Source: Ryuthela nishihirai (lineage: Eukaryota; Arthropoda; Arachnida; Araneae; Heptathelidae). From it: DNA of 64,000 bases. The stretch lies in the NCBI GenBank assembly GCA_038380435.1, contig JAWZYU010000011.1:76133501-76197500 (forward strand). Direction: 5' to 3'. The position numbers were made by a program, and so were the translations under genes. The notes beneath the pieces are model-generated. The model worked only from the letters and a program-made list of their open reading frames with translations, made no database searches and was not told the DNA's origin. Shown here piece after piece: positions 35,390 through 46,637 of this stretch (its first letter is position 1; each line of letters begins with the position of its first letter).

Positions 35390-36234
35390 TAGTTTGGTGA
35401 TAGATATACCTAGGCAAAGTAGTCGGGGTACTATCACAGATGAATATCATAATGTGGATGTTCTGACTGAAGTAGAATTTAGCCCTCGCTGATATGTTAG
35501 AAAAATTTCACAAGAAGCAAATTTGCACAAGTCGGAAAATCATCTGTATCCTGAATCCTGAGAAAAAGCAGGTTCTACCCAAATAAAATGCGAATGGTAC
35601 AGGAGTTGAATGGGGACGACATGGATCGCACAGTTCTGTGATTGAGTACTAGAAAAACTCCAGGAACAACCGTCTCTCTTGATTAATATAATCTTCATAA
35701 TGAAGCAAACTTTCACTTGAATGGTGAAAAACCTCATGTGTACGGAACAATCCCACAGTACGCGTTTGATGTGCAATTTATGGTGGCATCTAGGACTTAC
35801 TTTCATACTGACACAGTCACTGGCGACTCTTATTTGCAAATGTTAATTGTCATTAAGGTAACCTATTTAGAGCACATATCCTTAGCATGTTACAAAAATG
35901 TTTTATTTCTGGAGGATGGAGGCATCTCCGCACTATCCCATAACTGTCCGAACTTGGTTGGATCAAACACTACCCCACAAATGGATAAGCCGACGTGGGA
36001 CTGTGGAATGGCCAAATCGAAGTCCATATTTGACTCCTTTGGATGTTTACTATGCGGCCATCTAAAATCTCACGTGTACCAAACTCGCCCTCGAACACTG
36101 CATGAATTAAAGGAGACCATCCGCAGTGAATGTCGAAAGATAACGTCGTCCGTTATACATAGCTTGCGTCGATCGCTCCGAGACAGGATTTCCATATGCA
36201 AGCAAATACAGGTGTACTCAGTTTGAGAACTGTA

Positions 36235-36801
36235 CAGGGTATCTCAAAAATATAGGTACAAACTTTTAGGGGAGGTAGATAACATCTAAAGGAATGAGAA
36301 TTGCATAGGAACCCATTACCGGAAACGTCATGGGAAAGTGGTAGCAGAGGTACAAGATCTGAAAGGACACCAGACAGTGATTAATGGGAAAACATTTATT
36401 GGACATAATTATTACAAATGGCGTACTAGATGGCCTGCCCTCACCTCTGCCACCTCTTAATGACCCATAATCGCACAAATTTTGATGCGCACGCGCAAAC
36501 AAACGGTGGCCCGGTACATGTCTGTGTGGGAAACGTTCTTGATACATTCGTTGAGCGGCTCGTCCGTTGCCCTCAGCTATTCCATACACTAAGTGCATGT
36601 CTGGTATAACACCTGTTCGAATACCTTTGCATGCTCTTCGTCAGCCGACTACCGCTCGAATGAGGAAATCCGAAATTTCCCCTCTAGCGCACTATTGACT
36701 TACGATGACGTTTCCGGTTATGGGTTCCTATGCAATTCTCATTCCTTTAGATGTTATCTACCTCCCCTAAAAGTTTGTACCTATATTTTTGAGACACCCT
36801 G
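36235..36801 (-). mobile_element. Deleted DUF4817-type element, N-terminal remnant
   Basis: Inverted ends start CAGGGTATCTCAAAAATATAG and CAGGGTGTCTCAAAAATATAG, and extend about 85 bp. TA lies on both sides (36233-36234, 36802-36803). On the - strand only the transposase N-terminus remains: MHLVYGIAEGNGRAAQRMYQ (about 36598), then RFPHRHVPGHRLFARAHQNL. The rest was lost by internal deletion, making a 567-bp MITE. Confidence 0.9.
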
Positions 36802-36937
36802 TATAAGAACTCCAATATAAGAACTCGATATCTTATATAGATTCGGTGCAATTGAATAAAGTGAACATAAACGTTAAATACGTATACAGTTGAATATTAT
36901 TACTTTGCCTATGTATAAGTACTTATGGGACACCCTG

Positions 36938-37538
36938 TATATTGTCATGGGGTGGGTACGTACCTATATTGGAGTTTCCAGCCATTTGGTAGCCGTTCGT
37001 ACTAGTGGTTGTATATATTTTTATACTGCCAAACTGAGGCAGGCTCTAAAATCACCGTTTACTTCGTCAGACATATATCACTAATTATAAAGCATCAAGA
37101 TAAATCACAGATAACAAATAACAGCATTTATTCAACAGATCATTTCTAAGTGAGTTACACATTTAAACATTAAACCTTCTGACAATTGCAGGCAGGCGCC
37201 TGTAGCGCAGCCTCTTTCCATTTGAAGGAACGTAGAGTGGCGGCGATAAGCCAATTTAAAGTTAATCGGTCGAGCTAATGTTCAAAGGGAGAATTAGACA
37301 CTAAATAGTCTGTTAATCTCATCCGGGACCAATTCGACGGCGATAGGCAGCGCAATCTTACACAAGCACAATTGGGAAAAGCATTACCAAACCAGAATGA
37401 ACTTTGACCCTACCTCATCTTATGCTGACGGTTCACAGGAGAAGGCATCGCCGCTGGCCATCGCTGCTCAGCGTTCGTACGCTACAGGTAGTTAGAGGGT
37501 CCCGCTACACCTCGCGGGCATGCTGACGTCCAGCTCGG
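36938..37538. other. Unassigned, GC-richer patch at 37190-37530
   Basis: The patch has balanced composition and no long open frame. It adjoins the left end of the THAP-bearing segment. I see no homology to name. Confidence 0.4.
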
Positions 37539-38724
37539 CCAACACCACCTAGAGGAGAAGGCCGTACCACTGATTTGTGACGTCAGCATTACTAGACCGG
37601 ACTGCTGGCAGAATAGATTGAGAGATAGCTCTTATCCTTGTTAATAGAACTTCCCATTTAGATTTTGAATATTCACTAATAAATCATTAAAATAATTTGT
37701 TTTCATATAATTAAAAAAAAATCCCACATTTTTCTAATTTTTTTTTTAGAGATAACTTTTTTTTTGCTTTGACTAGTATTGTAAACCATTAATTACCGTT
37801 TCCGATTATACAGATAGCTTTAAATTATTATTTAGATAATAACACTCTTTAAATGTTCGGAAATTTCAAAACTGTTAACGAATTTTGCAAACAATCGATT
37901 AATGTATTGAACAAGTACTAAATTTTCACTCTTCAAGGATTCTAGAAGAGCGAAATATATTTAGAAAAAAACTACTTGTTACAAAATACCACAGATATCT
38001 ATTTTTTTTCACAAATATGTATGTATATATATATATGAGGTCTAAAACATTATTTAATGAAAACAGTATGTTTCAATATTGCATATTTTAAGAAAAACAA
38101 CCAACAAATTCCACATTAAAAATACTTTTATTTACAATATGAGAAAACAAAGATATATAGGATACGCATTACAATGAAACAAATATTTCATTGTTTACTT
38201 TATTTTTAAGAAAATTGTGCAATTAAAACAGGAAAAATCACCAATCATATGGGAGAATTTTTAAGCAATATGAAGGAACTTAATATTGTGCAATACTATT
38301 TAAACTGAAAAGGAATATTTTATGATATTCCATTCTTCCCAGTTGAACTCTTTTTTTTAAAATAGTTTAATAATGAAAGCTGTTTTTAAAATGCATCACA
38401 TTAATAAAAACTGTTTCTAGGACAACTATAACTTTTAAATAAAAAGAAAAGAAAAATTGCTTTCCCAAACTTTTTCACCCTAATGCATATTTAAAACTAA
38501 TTTCTTCACATAACATAGAAATTTTTATCCTTTTTGCTATCATAATAAACTTTAATAATAGGAAAAAAAATTCTGAAGAAACATGAAAGCAACATCTAAA
38601 TACATATGGTCAAAAGGTTTGAACAGATTCAAAATACAACAGAAATATAAAATACAATGAGTATTATACAATGTAAAGGTCACATTGAAATATCCATATA
38701 AACTCAGTAATTATGAAACCTAAT

Positions 38725-39225
38725 TCCATGTTATGTCAATGGAAAGCTAATTTCAAACCTTTGTAACTTTTAAAATGAGCTTTTATGAAAAAAAAATGAA
38801 ATGAAGATCAATTAAAGATCTCAATCAAATTTATCTAAATCTATGTTCATTAAAAATCAAAGAATTATGAAAACTGGGATATTTAATATGAAAAATGGCT
38901 GTTTTAAAATATTGATCTGGGAAGTAGTTGAAATAAGTTAATCTCAAAACAGTATCGCATATTAAATTTTATTAGCATAGTTTTAGCAGAAAATGTAACA
39001 ATTATTTAAATTTTCACCAACTCTGCAGAATGCGCATTACTGTTTAAGATGTTGATATATAATAAAATACCCCTTCAAACAGCTGCTTACAACAATATTA
39101 TTGGAATATAGAAAATTAAGATAGATTTTTAACTTATATATATTCAGTCATATTTTCCCATGAAATGTTTATTTTAGAAATTACAGAGCTTTGAAATTAT
39201 CTTTCCATTGACATAACATGGGATT
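38725..39225. repeat. Foldback formed by two R1 copies
   Basis: The left arm begins CCATGTTATGTCAATGG, and the right arm ends in the complement, CCATTGACATAACATGG (about 39208-39224). Neighbouring sequence pairs imperfectly for over 80 bp. It lies inside the 37539-44388 segment. Confidence 0.7.
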
Positions 39226-42000
39226 GGTTGGTCATAATTAACAGAGTGTATATGGGGTAGTTTCATGGCAGCAAACACAGACTTTTATAACACAGAATTG
39301 AAAATATTTATGATAACATATTTGTACATACAGTAATAAGAAAAGATTTAACTTGTAAAATTTGCAGCTATATATATAATTAGTAGAATTGTAGCATCAT
39401 CAGCAACTCAGATTTAATGACATTGCAAAACTTGAATTAAGTAAAAATAAAGTACTACAAGCAATATATATCAACTATTGAACATTTTACTAACATTGAA
39501 TAGATAGAATTAGCATCTAAAATTTTCTTATATTTTTATAGAGGTCAAGCTGTTTCAAATGATTCAGTATACTCCAAATGTGCAAATCAAATTGAAGAAT
39601 TAAAAAAATATCTAGATGTCATTTGCATAAAGGTTGATGAAGTGGCAAAAATAAACTACACCAGTAGGTTCTTAATAGGCTTCCTTCCCAAAGGCAAGTC
39701 GACAAAATAACTTTAAATTTGTATGGGGTCAAAAATATACAGAACAGAAAAAAATGTTTTGCTATTTTGTAAAGAGCATATACTTAACATGCCTGGAAAC
39801 ATATTAAATAAAAACATTATTCTGATCTTGACCTTCTGCAGAGTTTTTTAAATTTAAGTCATTAACTATTATGCATATCTTAACTGCCATATCTGGTGAA
39901 GATGCTTTCAAATGCTAAGAGCAACAGGGTATATTTCCTTTATAAACAGATATCCTTACACTAAAATTTTAATATTACTTGAACTCACTATCAGTGTAAA
40001 ACCAATTATTAACAAAGAACTTGGAAGAAGAAAATATGTATCAGAACCAGTACAAGGTTTCTAATAACATAGTCAATCATCTCCCTCCAAGCAGAAACTG
40101 ACATCCCCCAATGATACAGAAAACCTTATTGATCTGTTGACCAGGCTAGTTCATAGGCATATCAAACACCCATTAGCAATCACTATTAGAAATTTAAAAA
40201 ATCCTACATTTGCAAGGCAGAAGAAGCCACAAGATATGCATATATATTAAAGAAAATCAAGGAATAAATTAACTTCCTAAATCTCCCATGGCTTTTACAA
40301 AAACCAAAGATTGACACTTAAGTTTTCTGCTTATAATGTTCTCAATTTAAAGTAATGAAGAAAAAATAATATTCAGAAAATTCTATTTGCAGTTTAATGA
40401 GTTTCAGTTGATCATTTCATCCAGAAACTGGTGGTATATGTTCCAACAGAAAATTATAAATTTCATACCCCACTAATTGCATGTATAACAGAAGCAATGA
40501 AATGGATTGGAAAGAAAACCATATACTGTCACATACTGCATCCATACTGAATAGCTGTCCAAACAAAAGCATCCACCCCAAGTATTTGATACATTGATAA
40601 AAAAATTTAAAGACAACCAAAAATATAATTTATCTTCAGGGGTCCAGCCATAAGAGTATAGTGGGAAGTGAAAATGTTGTGGAATTGGCAAAAGATCACT
40701 CAAAAGTAACACTAAACACAATATTAAGAAAAAACCTACTGACAAGTGCAGGTAGAGATTCCCTTTGATCATAGATTTAGCCACAAAAGACATGAAATCA
40801 GTAAAATAAAAATGAAATAAATCTAGTAGACCCTGTACAGTAGCAAAATATAGTTAAAGGAACTAAAAATAGCTATTGCAGCTTGCATGCAATAAAATTT
40901 CCACTAAAATATTGCAAAACATTTGACAATAAAGTTAACCAGTTTTTGTGTCTAAAAAACAATGGTTGAAACAATAGCACACCATTCCAAAGGGTTTTCC
41001 ACCGTTGTATTTATTGGGCTATAATTATTTGAAGGTGGGTCTATGATGTTGTGGAGACTTTTCCATTACAGTGTATCATTACTTTCCAAAAAGCTTCATG
41101 CTAACTGATGAAAATGACAACCAGCTATTTTTACCTCCCTACAAATTTGATATTTCTTAACATACTTTTTAACATTAGGTACTTTCAGGTACTTGCAGAC
41201 TAACCAAGTACACGAGCAGATGGACAATCCAAAGACTCGTGTAATAAGAAAAATCAAACAGCATGCTTTATAGAAGATCCATGTTCAATTACTGGCTCAA
41301 AGCCTGTGGAAATTGTTTTCCAGCTATTAAAGATGAATGAAGATTAATAATTTCTTTATTTAATTATCTTTATTTAACAGTTTAAAATAAATTATCTGCA
41401 TTGGGTGAAATTAAGACAATGGATTCTGGACTCAATAAAATATTTACTTAAAAATATATTTACTTAAAAGTTAGTATCATACACAAAAATTAATCCACAG
41501 TACCTCATTGCTTTACTAACATTTAATCACTATCAAACTTCTTAAGTATTATGATGATAATAAGTATAGTGGAAAAATTACCTTGAGCTAGGTGAGATCC
41601 AAACACATAACCACCAGACGTAGGGTTACTCGATGCCAGTGTTATAAAAGGAGGATATGCTTTCTTTGTGAAATAAAATAAGTTTTTTCATACTAAGTTT
41701 TTTGCCAAGTACTAACAGTTGAGTCAAAAAAAAACAATACTCATTAAATATACTATAAAATATATGGTGCAGTGATTTTTATTCCTATTTCATAAACAAT
41801 CAAAGGTTATTTCTCCTAAAGTGTCATAATGATTAGTAACTATGCACTGTCATAAAAGGTAAACTTTCTGTTACTTCAAACTCTGACTGAGGTAGTGGTC
41901 AGCAATGATTTCAGTTTTGGGCGTAATATTTTTTTAAAGTGTATTTGTGGATGCTTTAAAAGTAGTTGAACAGTACCTCTCCATCAGTATATGGATACTT

Positions 42001-42090
42001 TTAGAGGTCAGAAAACTTTCTCCCAGTTTTCATGTCAAACATGCTGGTTTCTCTTTCAACATCAGATGGTGCAAAGTGGAGTTCACACAC
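42001..42090 (-). CDS. THAP-domain gene, second exon
   Basis: On the - strand, after acceptor ACATAG, the frame reads VCELHFAPSDVERETSMFD, supplying the last Cys and His (VCELH) of the C2CH zinc site. It continues MKTGRKFSDL and meets TAA at 42001. Family members read on from this point (conserved KxP...VPSxFP region), and KYPYTDGEV directly after the stop resembles that continuation, so the stop is probably a disabling mutation. The phase matches the exon ending at 44047. Confidence 0.72.
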   Translation of the reverse strand: MCELHFAPSDVERETSMFDMKTGRKFSDL

Positions 42091-42709
42091 CTATGTATGC
42101 AAAAGAAATATTGAGAATATGTACAAAAAAACCTCTGATGAATGATAAACATTAAAACAAAAATCCAAACACCAGGAATATTGTTCACCATACACTAAAA
42201 AATTTTATTCAAAACTGAAGACTTTTTACCTTTGAAAGTAAAAGCTATGATTGTATTCAAAACAATTCTATAATCAGTGTATTTTCTAAGATTTCAATAA
42301 AAATCCATGGTTAAAAGAATGAATTATCCCAAGGAATGCACCTATTCTACCAGTAACCTGGTTTTTCTCAATATTTCTAGCACTTCTTTTATCATATATA
42401 GTTCACCTTGAAAGCTAATGCTAACCATCTAATAGCATTCCACTGCTAGTACTAACCATAAAGTGCTTTTGGTAATGCCACTATAAGGTGATAATGTAAA
42501 ATAAAATGCGAAAAATCATACTGAGCTGAAAATCATTTAAAACAACACTCTTATGAATGAAAGTTTAAAGGTTTGAAATATTCCAGTCCAGTAATTGAGA
42601 CTGAAAACAACTCCAGTAATAAGTTTATTGTTTCAGACAATTTCCTCTTACTGTAATTTTCAGTTTATTAGGCATAAATTTGTTTATATAGACAGCACCT
42701 GGTATTATA

Positions 42710-43380
42710 CTAATGCTGAAAGGTATTAGGAATTGATTGGTCAGGAAGTTTACTGTTGTCGACAGTTTCTACAATAAACTTTTACCATTACATATCAGTA
42801 AAATCAAAAAACCTCAAATTTTTGTGATAATTTTTGGATTTCTTCAGTTGTAAAATCCAAACCAGTGGTTAAAAAAACTTTGAAGTTAACTAGAAAACAA
42901 TATTGTATGCATTTGTGGTGTTTAACATATTTATATTCACATAATAGATGAAATGACAGATATCCCCTCAAATATTCTCTAATATGATTATAGAATACAT
43001 TTGCAACAAAATTAAAACAAAATCTGCAGTCACATGCAATAAAGATATGACAATAGACTGTTATACCTTTATTATAATATACCTGACTTATCTCATTTTA
43101 CAATGAGAGTGATTGGAAATATATGCACTTTTAATTACTCTTTTGAAAGTAAAAAATTCTTTAACTTTACTATTAAATCCTTTTTCAAAATATCCTTTCA
43201 TTTATTAATCCATATGTACGCTAGATGTAGCCCACCCATTCTTTAATATCCCTATAACTTGACCTGATTTCAGAGATATAATTATGCAGAATAATTTAAT
43301 GCTGAAAGTTATTAGGAATTGATTGGTAGGAAGTTTACTGTTGTCGACAGTTTCTACAATGAACTTTTACCATTACCTGT
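42710..43380. repeat. Direct repeat of about 80 bp, 590 bp apart
   Basis: Units at 42711-42793 and 43299-43377 share AATGCTGAAAGGTATTAGGA-like sequence, TTTACTGTTGTCGACAGTTT and CTTTTACCATTACC with few differences. GTCGAC in the centre sits in a small palindrome. Confidence 0.85.
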
Positions 43381-44046
43381 CCTGCTTTTATTAAAAAAAA
43401 TAGCTGATGTGTGAGGTAGGCAAAACTTCAGCAGGAAAATAATACATATTCACAAAGCCATCTCTAGGCTTTGAACATGGGTCCAATTTGTATCCAAGTA
43501 TACTAGTAATAGCACCAAAATAATTTCTAATACTTATGCAGAGATTTTATATTTAAAAGTAGGTTTTCCCATGATCTTGCCTTTGGCTTATATATGTATT
43601 TCAAGTTTAACAGTATTATCGTATAACAGTATTATTGTATTCAAAACATTGTATTAACTGTATTATTGTACTATTAACTTATACGAGATATATTTGAACT
43701 CTATGGATATATAAATATAGTGATATAACATTAGACCCTGAAACTATCCCAACAAAAGTACCAATTTCTTAGCTTACTACTGTAATCTATTAAATAAAAA
43801 GTCTGGTCACTGTGAAATATTCTTTTCTATTTAAGCATTTTAGCATATGTACATTCGACATTTTTTATTCCAGCATATTAGGTTTCTTACTTAATAAAAA
43901 TAACGTCAAATTAATCCATAACAGATCAATGATATTATATATGTATATTATATAAACGTAACATACAATAGTTAAAACGATAATTTTTACTTTAGAAGTT
44001 CATAAGTATGACAACAGATATTAATACAGAATAAAGTTCTTCTTAC

Positions 44047-44208
44047 CTTGGATGCTTTTCTTTGGACAGAAGTTTTGCCTTGGTATTGAACTTTCTGAAC
44101 TTGCCATTTCTGTCGCAAATCGATATCTTCGGGAAATTTAAAAACTGAGAATATTTGTTTCCCATCGTAATTGCTCCTGCACTGAGGAACGCAGCAGCGC
44201 GATGGCAT
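44047..44208 (-). CDS. THAP-domain gene, first exon
   Basis: The - strand start at 44208 begins MPSRCCVPQCRSNYDGKQIF, followed by FKFPEDIDLRQKWQ, and ends KASK before GTAAGA. The spacing CVPQC, then 45 residues, then VCELH from the exon at 42090 fits the THAP C2CH consensus, as do the conserved FKFPED and the Trp (KWQ). THAP domains bind DNA in P-element transposases and in host THAP proteins. The exon lies 180 bp inside the right inverted end of the 37539-44388 segment, which favours a transposase. A domesticated host gene is the alternative. Confidence 0.8.
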
Positions 44209-44388
44209 TTCGCTAAAAAAAATCAATGAACGTAATAACAAACCACACTAAATCATACGTTTTGCCGAACTAGCTAAACAGTAACAAAGGCAAGATGGAG
44301 GCGACGCTACTAGCTGCGGGTCGACTAAAATTGACGTCATTAGAATCGCTTCACCCAGTGGTAGGGCCTTCTCCTCTAGGGGTGTTGG

Positions 44389-45234
44389 CTCGGCTCCTTT
44401 CCTTCGCCGGAGACGACACGCCACCACTTTCTCTTTCCAGTTCAGAGACGAGAATTTTTTGACAAAAGAAGGGACTGAGAAATTGTGTCCTCTCAGTTTT
44501 ATTCTTTGTTGGCTCCCTGGTGGAGGTCACCCAAGTCCACGCGTGAGCACTTCTTATTGGCTTGTGTAGGTCGAGGAGTGAATCTTCGGCACCTCCGGCA
44601 AGAGTTGTTTACCTCGTTGGTCACGTAGATCGCCGGCCATCTGGGGAGCACCGGACCACGTTGTATGGGTCCATGCCGCCGACGATATCCTTTTCCGGCC
44701 GAGTTGGATGCCAAAATGGAGGTGAGGTAGGTTGGCACTAGTGATGAAAATAATGGTGTCTGAGGCCTTCCGCGTCAACAGTCGTGTCCACATTTCAAAA
44801 CAAACGTGGGCACGACAATATAAATGAAATATGTGTGAATATGGATTTTTAGCAAAATACATTAAATATTCGAAAAGTTCTGGCAGCAACAACAATGCAC
44901 CGCTTAGAGCTCATCCTAGCAGTTTAAAAAATAATTTGGAGCAAACTCTTCATACACTTATTAATTCTTTGTTTAATATAGTAAATGGTTGGAAATACTG
45001 ATGTGTTTAGGGACATTTCCGAAGAGTTTCTTTGTCTCTTTTGCAGTGGCCCTTTTCCTCATCATCGCACAAATTTAGCACTTTGTGCTCTATCAAAGCG
45101 GAGTTCATAAGCATTAAAACCCAATCCTCAATAATAAGACCCCCCTGATCTGGAATTATTTTACCCGAGTTATAAATAATAATCAGTTCTTCCAAGACAA
45201 TGAATATCATTGTCAAATATCTAATGCACTGAAT
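44389..45234. other. Unassigned; GC-rich part at 44396-44740
   Basis: The first 340 bp are clearly GC-richer than the surroundings, with open frames on the - strand (44499-44895) that have no recognisable domain. On the - strand an AATAAA lies near 44500 and TTTTGGCATCCAACTCGG near 44705, faintly like a retroelement leader, but no LTR pair is visible. Confidence 0.35.
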
Positions 45235-45247
45235 CACCAGGAATTCA

Positions 45248-45634
45248 GGAGCGGGGGTTGGTCAGTCGGTAGCGCGCCAGGCTCGTAATCTGCAGTTCCC
45301 AGTTTCGAATCCCAGCTGAATCAGCGTTGAGATTTATCTCCGCAAAATTCCCCGCCCTGCCCATGGTCAGTAGGGGACACCGATGGGCCTGGAAAGACCG
45401 CCGTCCGTCGGATGGGACGTTAAGCCGTAGCCTCCGTGTGCCGGAGAGCCATACCATGTGTACGTTAAATAACACGTTGGATGGTCTTTACGAGAGGCTC
45501 CCATCTGTATCCCAATAGCTGTTCCAGTGGATCCCCTCCCCCCAACCTTCTCTGAACCTTTCGGGTCCTTATGACCTTGCCATTTAACCCATGGTGTGCA
45601 AAAAAGTGCCGCTCAGAGGTAAAACAACCTAACC
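45248..45634 (+). repeat. tRNA-derived SINE-B, full-length
   Basis: The head holds box A (TTGGTCAGTCGGTAGCGCG) and box B (GTTTCGAATCCC), and the region between fits a tRNA anticodon arm (CTCGTAATC). The body matches 4030-4408 throughout. A perfect 13-bp direct repeat, CACCAGGAATTCA, flanks it (45235-45247, 45635-45647). This is the best-preserved copy of the family. Confidence 0.93.
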
Positions 45635-45674
45635 CACCAGGAATTCATTATTAAAAATTTCAGAGTGACTGGGT

Positions 45675-46225
45675 TAGTCTTTTGTTTCAGATTTACTCCT
45701 CAGACAGTTCTTTTATGAAATTTTCTATTTAATAGCATTATAGCACTTGAAGTTCATATGACACTTATTTGGAAAATATTCAGTATTTGTCATCCGTTTC
45801 CCAATATGTTATTGACGTGTACCTCAGAAACTAGTATTCCAAATTTAAGTATAATAGAATGTTTTCTGTTGCAATTATACAATTTAGAATCATTCTCTTC
45901 AAATTTCTCTCACTGAAGAGAATTAACGCTCTAAGTTCATACGATATTTATTTGACAAACGTATTAAATATTCCAGCCATTTCCAAATATGATATGAACT
46001 TATACACCAGCAGTGAATTCTGCATATTTCTGGATGTTGGGGATTTTTTTCTGTTTCAGCTATACCGTTTAGATTATAGATAAATTCTTTCCCAATTTTT
46101 CCAATTGAATAGCATTAGCGCTTGAAATTCAATTGTTAATTATTTCCCAAATGTCCCTTATAATCGCACCATTTTCAAATGTGTTAGAGACATATGCAGA
46201 AGCAATTATTACTTCAGATTTCATG
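45675..46225. repeat. Three degenerate tandem units of about 180 bp
   Basis: Units start near 45681, 45861 and 46048 with TTTGTTTCAG, TTCTGTTGCA and TTCTGTTTCAG. Each then carries an AATAGCATTA-like motif, CTTGAAGTTCATA-like sequence, a CCATTTCCAAATATG-like motif and an ACATATGCAGAAGCA-like end. Strongly diverged. Confidence 0.7.
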
Positions 46226-46289
46226 GCAAATCAGCTAATTATTAAGAGAGGAATTATTGTAGTCCATTTATTTTCCAATTTCAAAACAC

Positions 46290-46562
46290 TTTGCCCCCAT
46301 CGGATGGAATGTTAATTCGTGACCCAAAGTGCAGCACAGCTATTCTCTGTGCACATAAAAAATAGCAATGAATGGTCTTAATTGGAAGCTTCCAATCTGT
46401 TGGATTGGGGAAGCTTTCCATCTGTTTCTTAACACATGTTCTTGATAGTGCTTGGTAGACGAAGAATCCCTTCGTCTACCAAGCACTGAGCCCTTGGAAC
46501 CCTCTTGACTGGCCATTCATTCCATTGTGTGCAAATGAGTATCTCTAAGGAGATAAACAATC
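46290..46562 (+). repeat. Degenerate SINE-B with extra hairpins
   Basis: CATCGGATGGAATGTTAA, AGCTTTCCATCTGTTTCTTA, GGCCATTCATTCCATTGTGT and AGTATCTCTAAGGAGATAAA follow the SINE-B body order. Two hairpins are added: ATTGGAAGCTTCCAAT (46381) and an 18-bp-arm stem (46447-46464 with 46470-46487). Confidence 0.65.
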
Positions 46563-46570
46563 AATATAGC

Positions 46571-46637
46571 TTAATAATTGTGTAAAGACACAATAGTGGC
46601 CAATATGGCCACTATTGTGTCTTTACACAATTATTAA
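46571..46637. repeat. Perfect 32-bp-arm hairpin
   Basis: Arms 46571-46602 and 46606-46637 are exact complements around a 3-base loop, next to the degenerate SINE-B. Confidence 0.92.

Larger units (their letters stand above)
34898..36225 (+). pseudogene. Mariner-like transposase interrupted by a SINE
   Basis: The N-terminal part (34960-35107) has the HTH segment LSLFRVHGKSQRQACEKFH and runs to RLNETS. After the SINE, removing one target copy restores TSLVIDIPRQSSRGT (35396 on). Later blocks are in changing frames: NGEKPHVYGTIP (about 35720), HTDTVTGDSYLQML (about 35805), FFLWGHLKSHVYQTRPR-like around 36045-36100 with the C-terminal acidic block, and TLHELKETIRSECRKITSSV. Many stops elsewhere. 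The second catalytic Asp is not clear. Confidence 0.78.
34669..36937 (+). mobile_element. Mariner-like element carrying two nested insertions
   Basis: The left end reads CAGGGTGTCCCATAAATC and the right end, on the opposite strand, CAGGGTGTCCCATAAGTAC. TA follows the right end; the left flank lacks TA. The transposase gene (34898-36225) is broken by the 5S-headed SINE (35108-35389), and the 3' non-coding part holds the MITE at 36235-36801. Without the inserts the element is about 1.4 kb, the usual size. Confidence 0.82.
37539..44388 (-). mobile_element. Candidate P-superfamily transposon (6.85 kb, THAP gene inside)
   Basis: The left end CCAACACCACCTAGAGGAGA and the right end (opposite strand) CCAACACCCCTAGAGGAGAA continue as a near-identical inverted repeat of about 32 bp (through GTACCACTG or CTACCACTG). 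CTCGG directly abuts both ends (37534-37538, 44389-44393). A THAP domain, the DNA-binding domain of P-element transposases, is encoded just inside the right end. The middle is very AT-rich without a clear catalytic domain, so the element is either degenerate, deleted or split by many introns. A 5-bp flank is not the 8 bp usual for P elements. Confidence 0.5.

Noticed and set aside
40417..40793. - strand hydrophobic frame as a P-element catalytic exon
   Set aside because: The resemblance is limited to a few residues and the composition is low-complexity; not enough to annotate.
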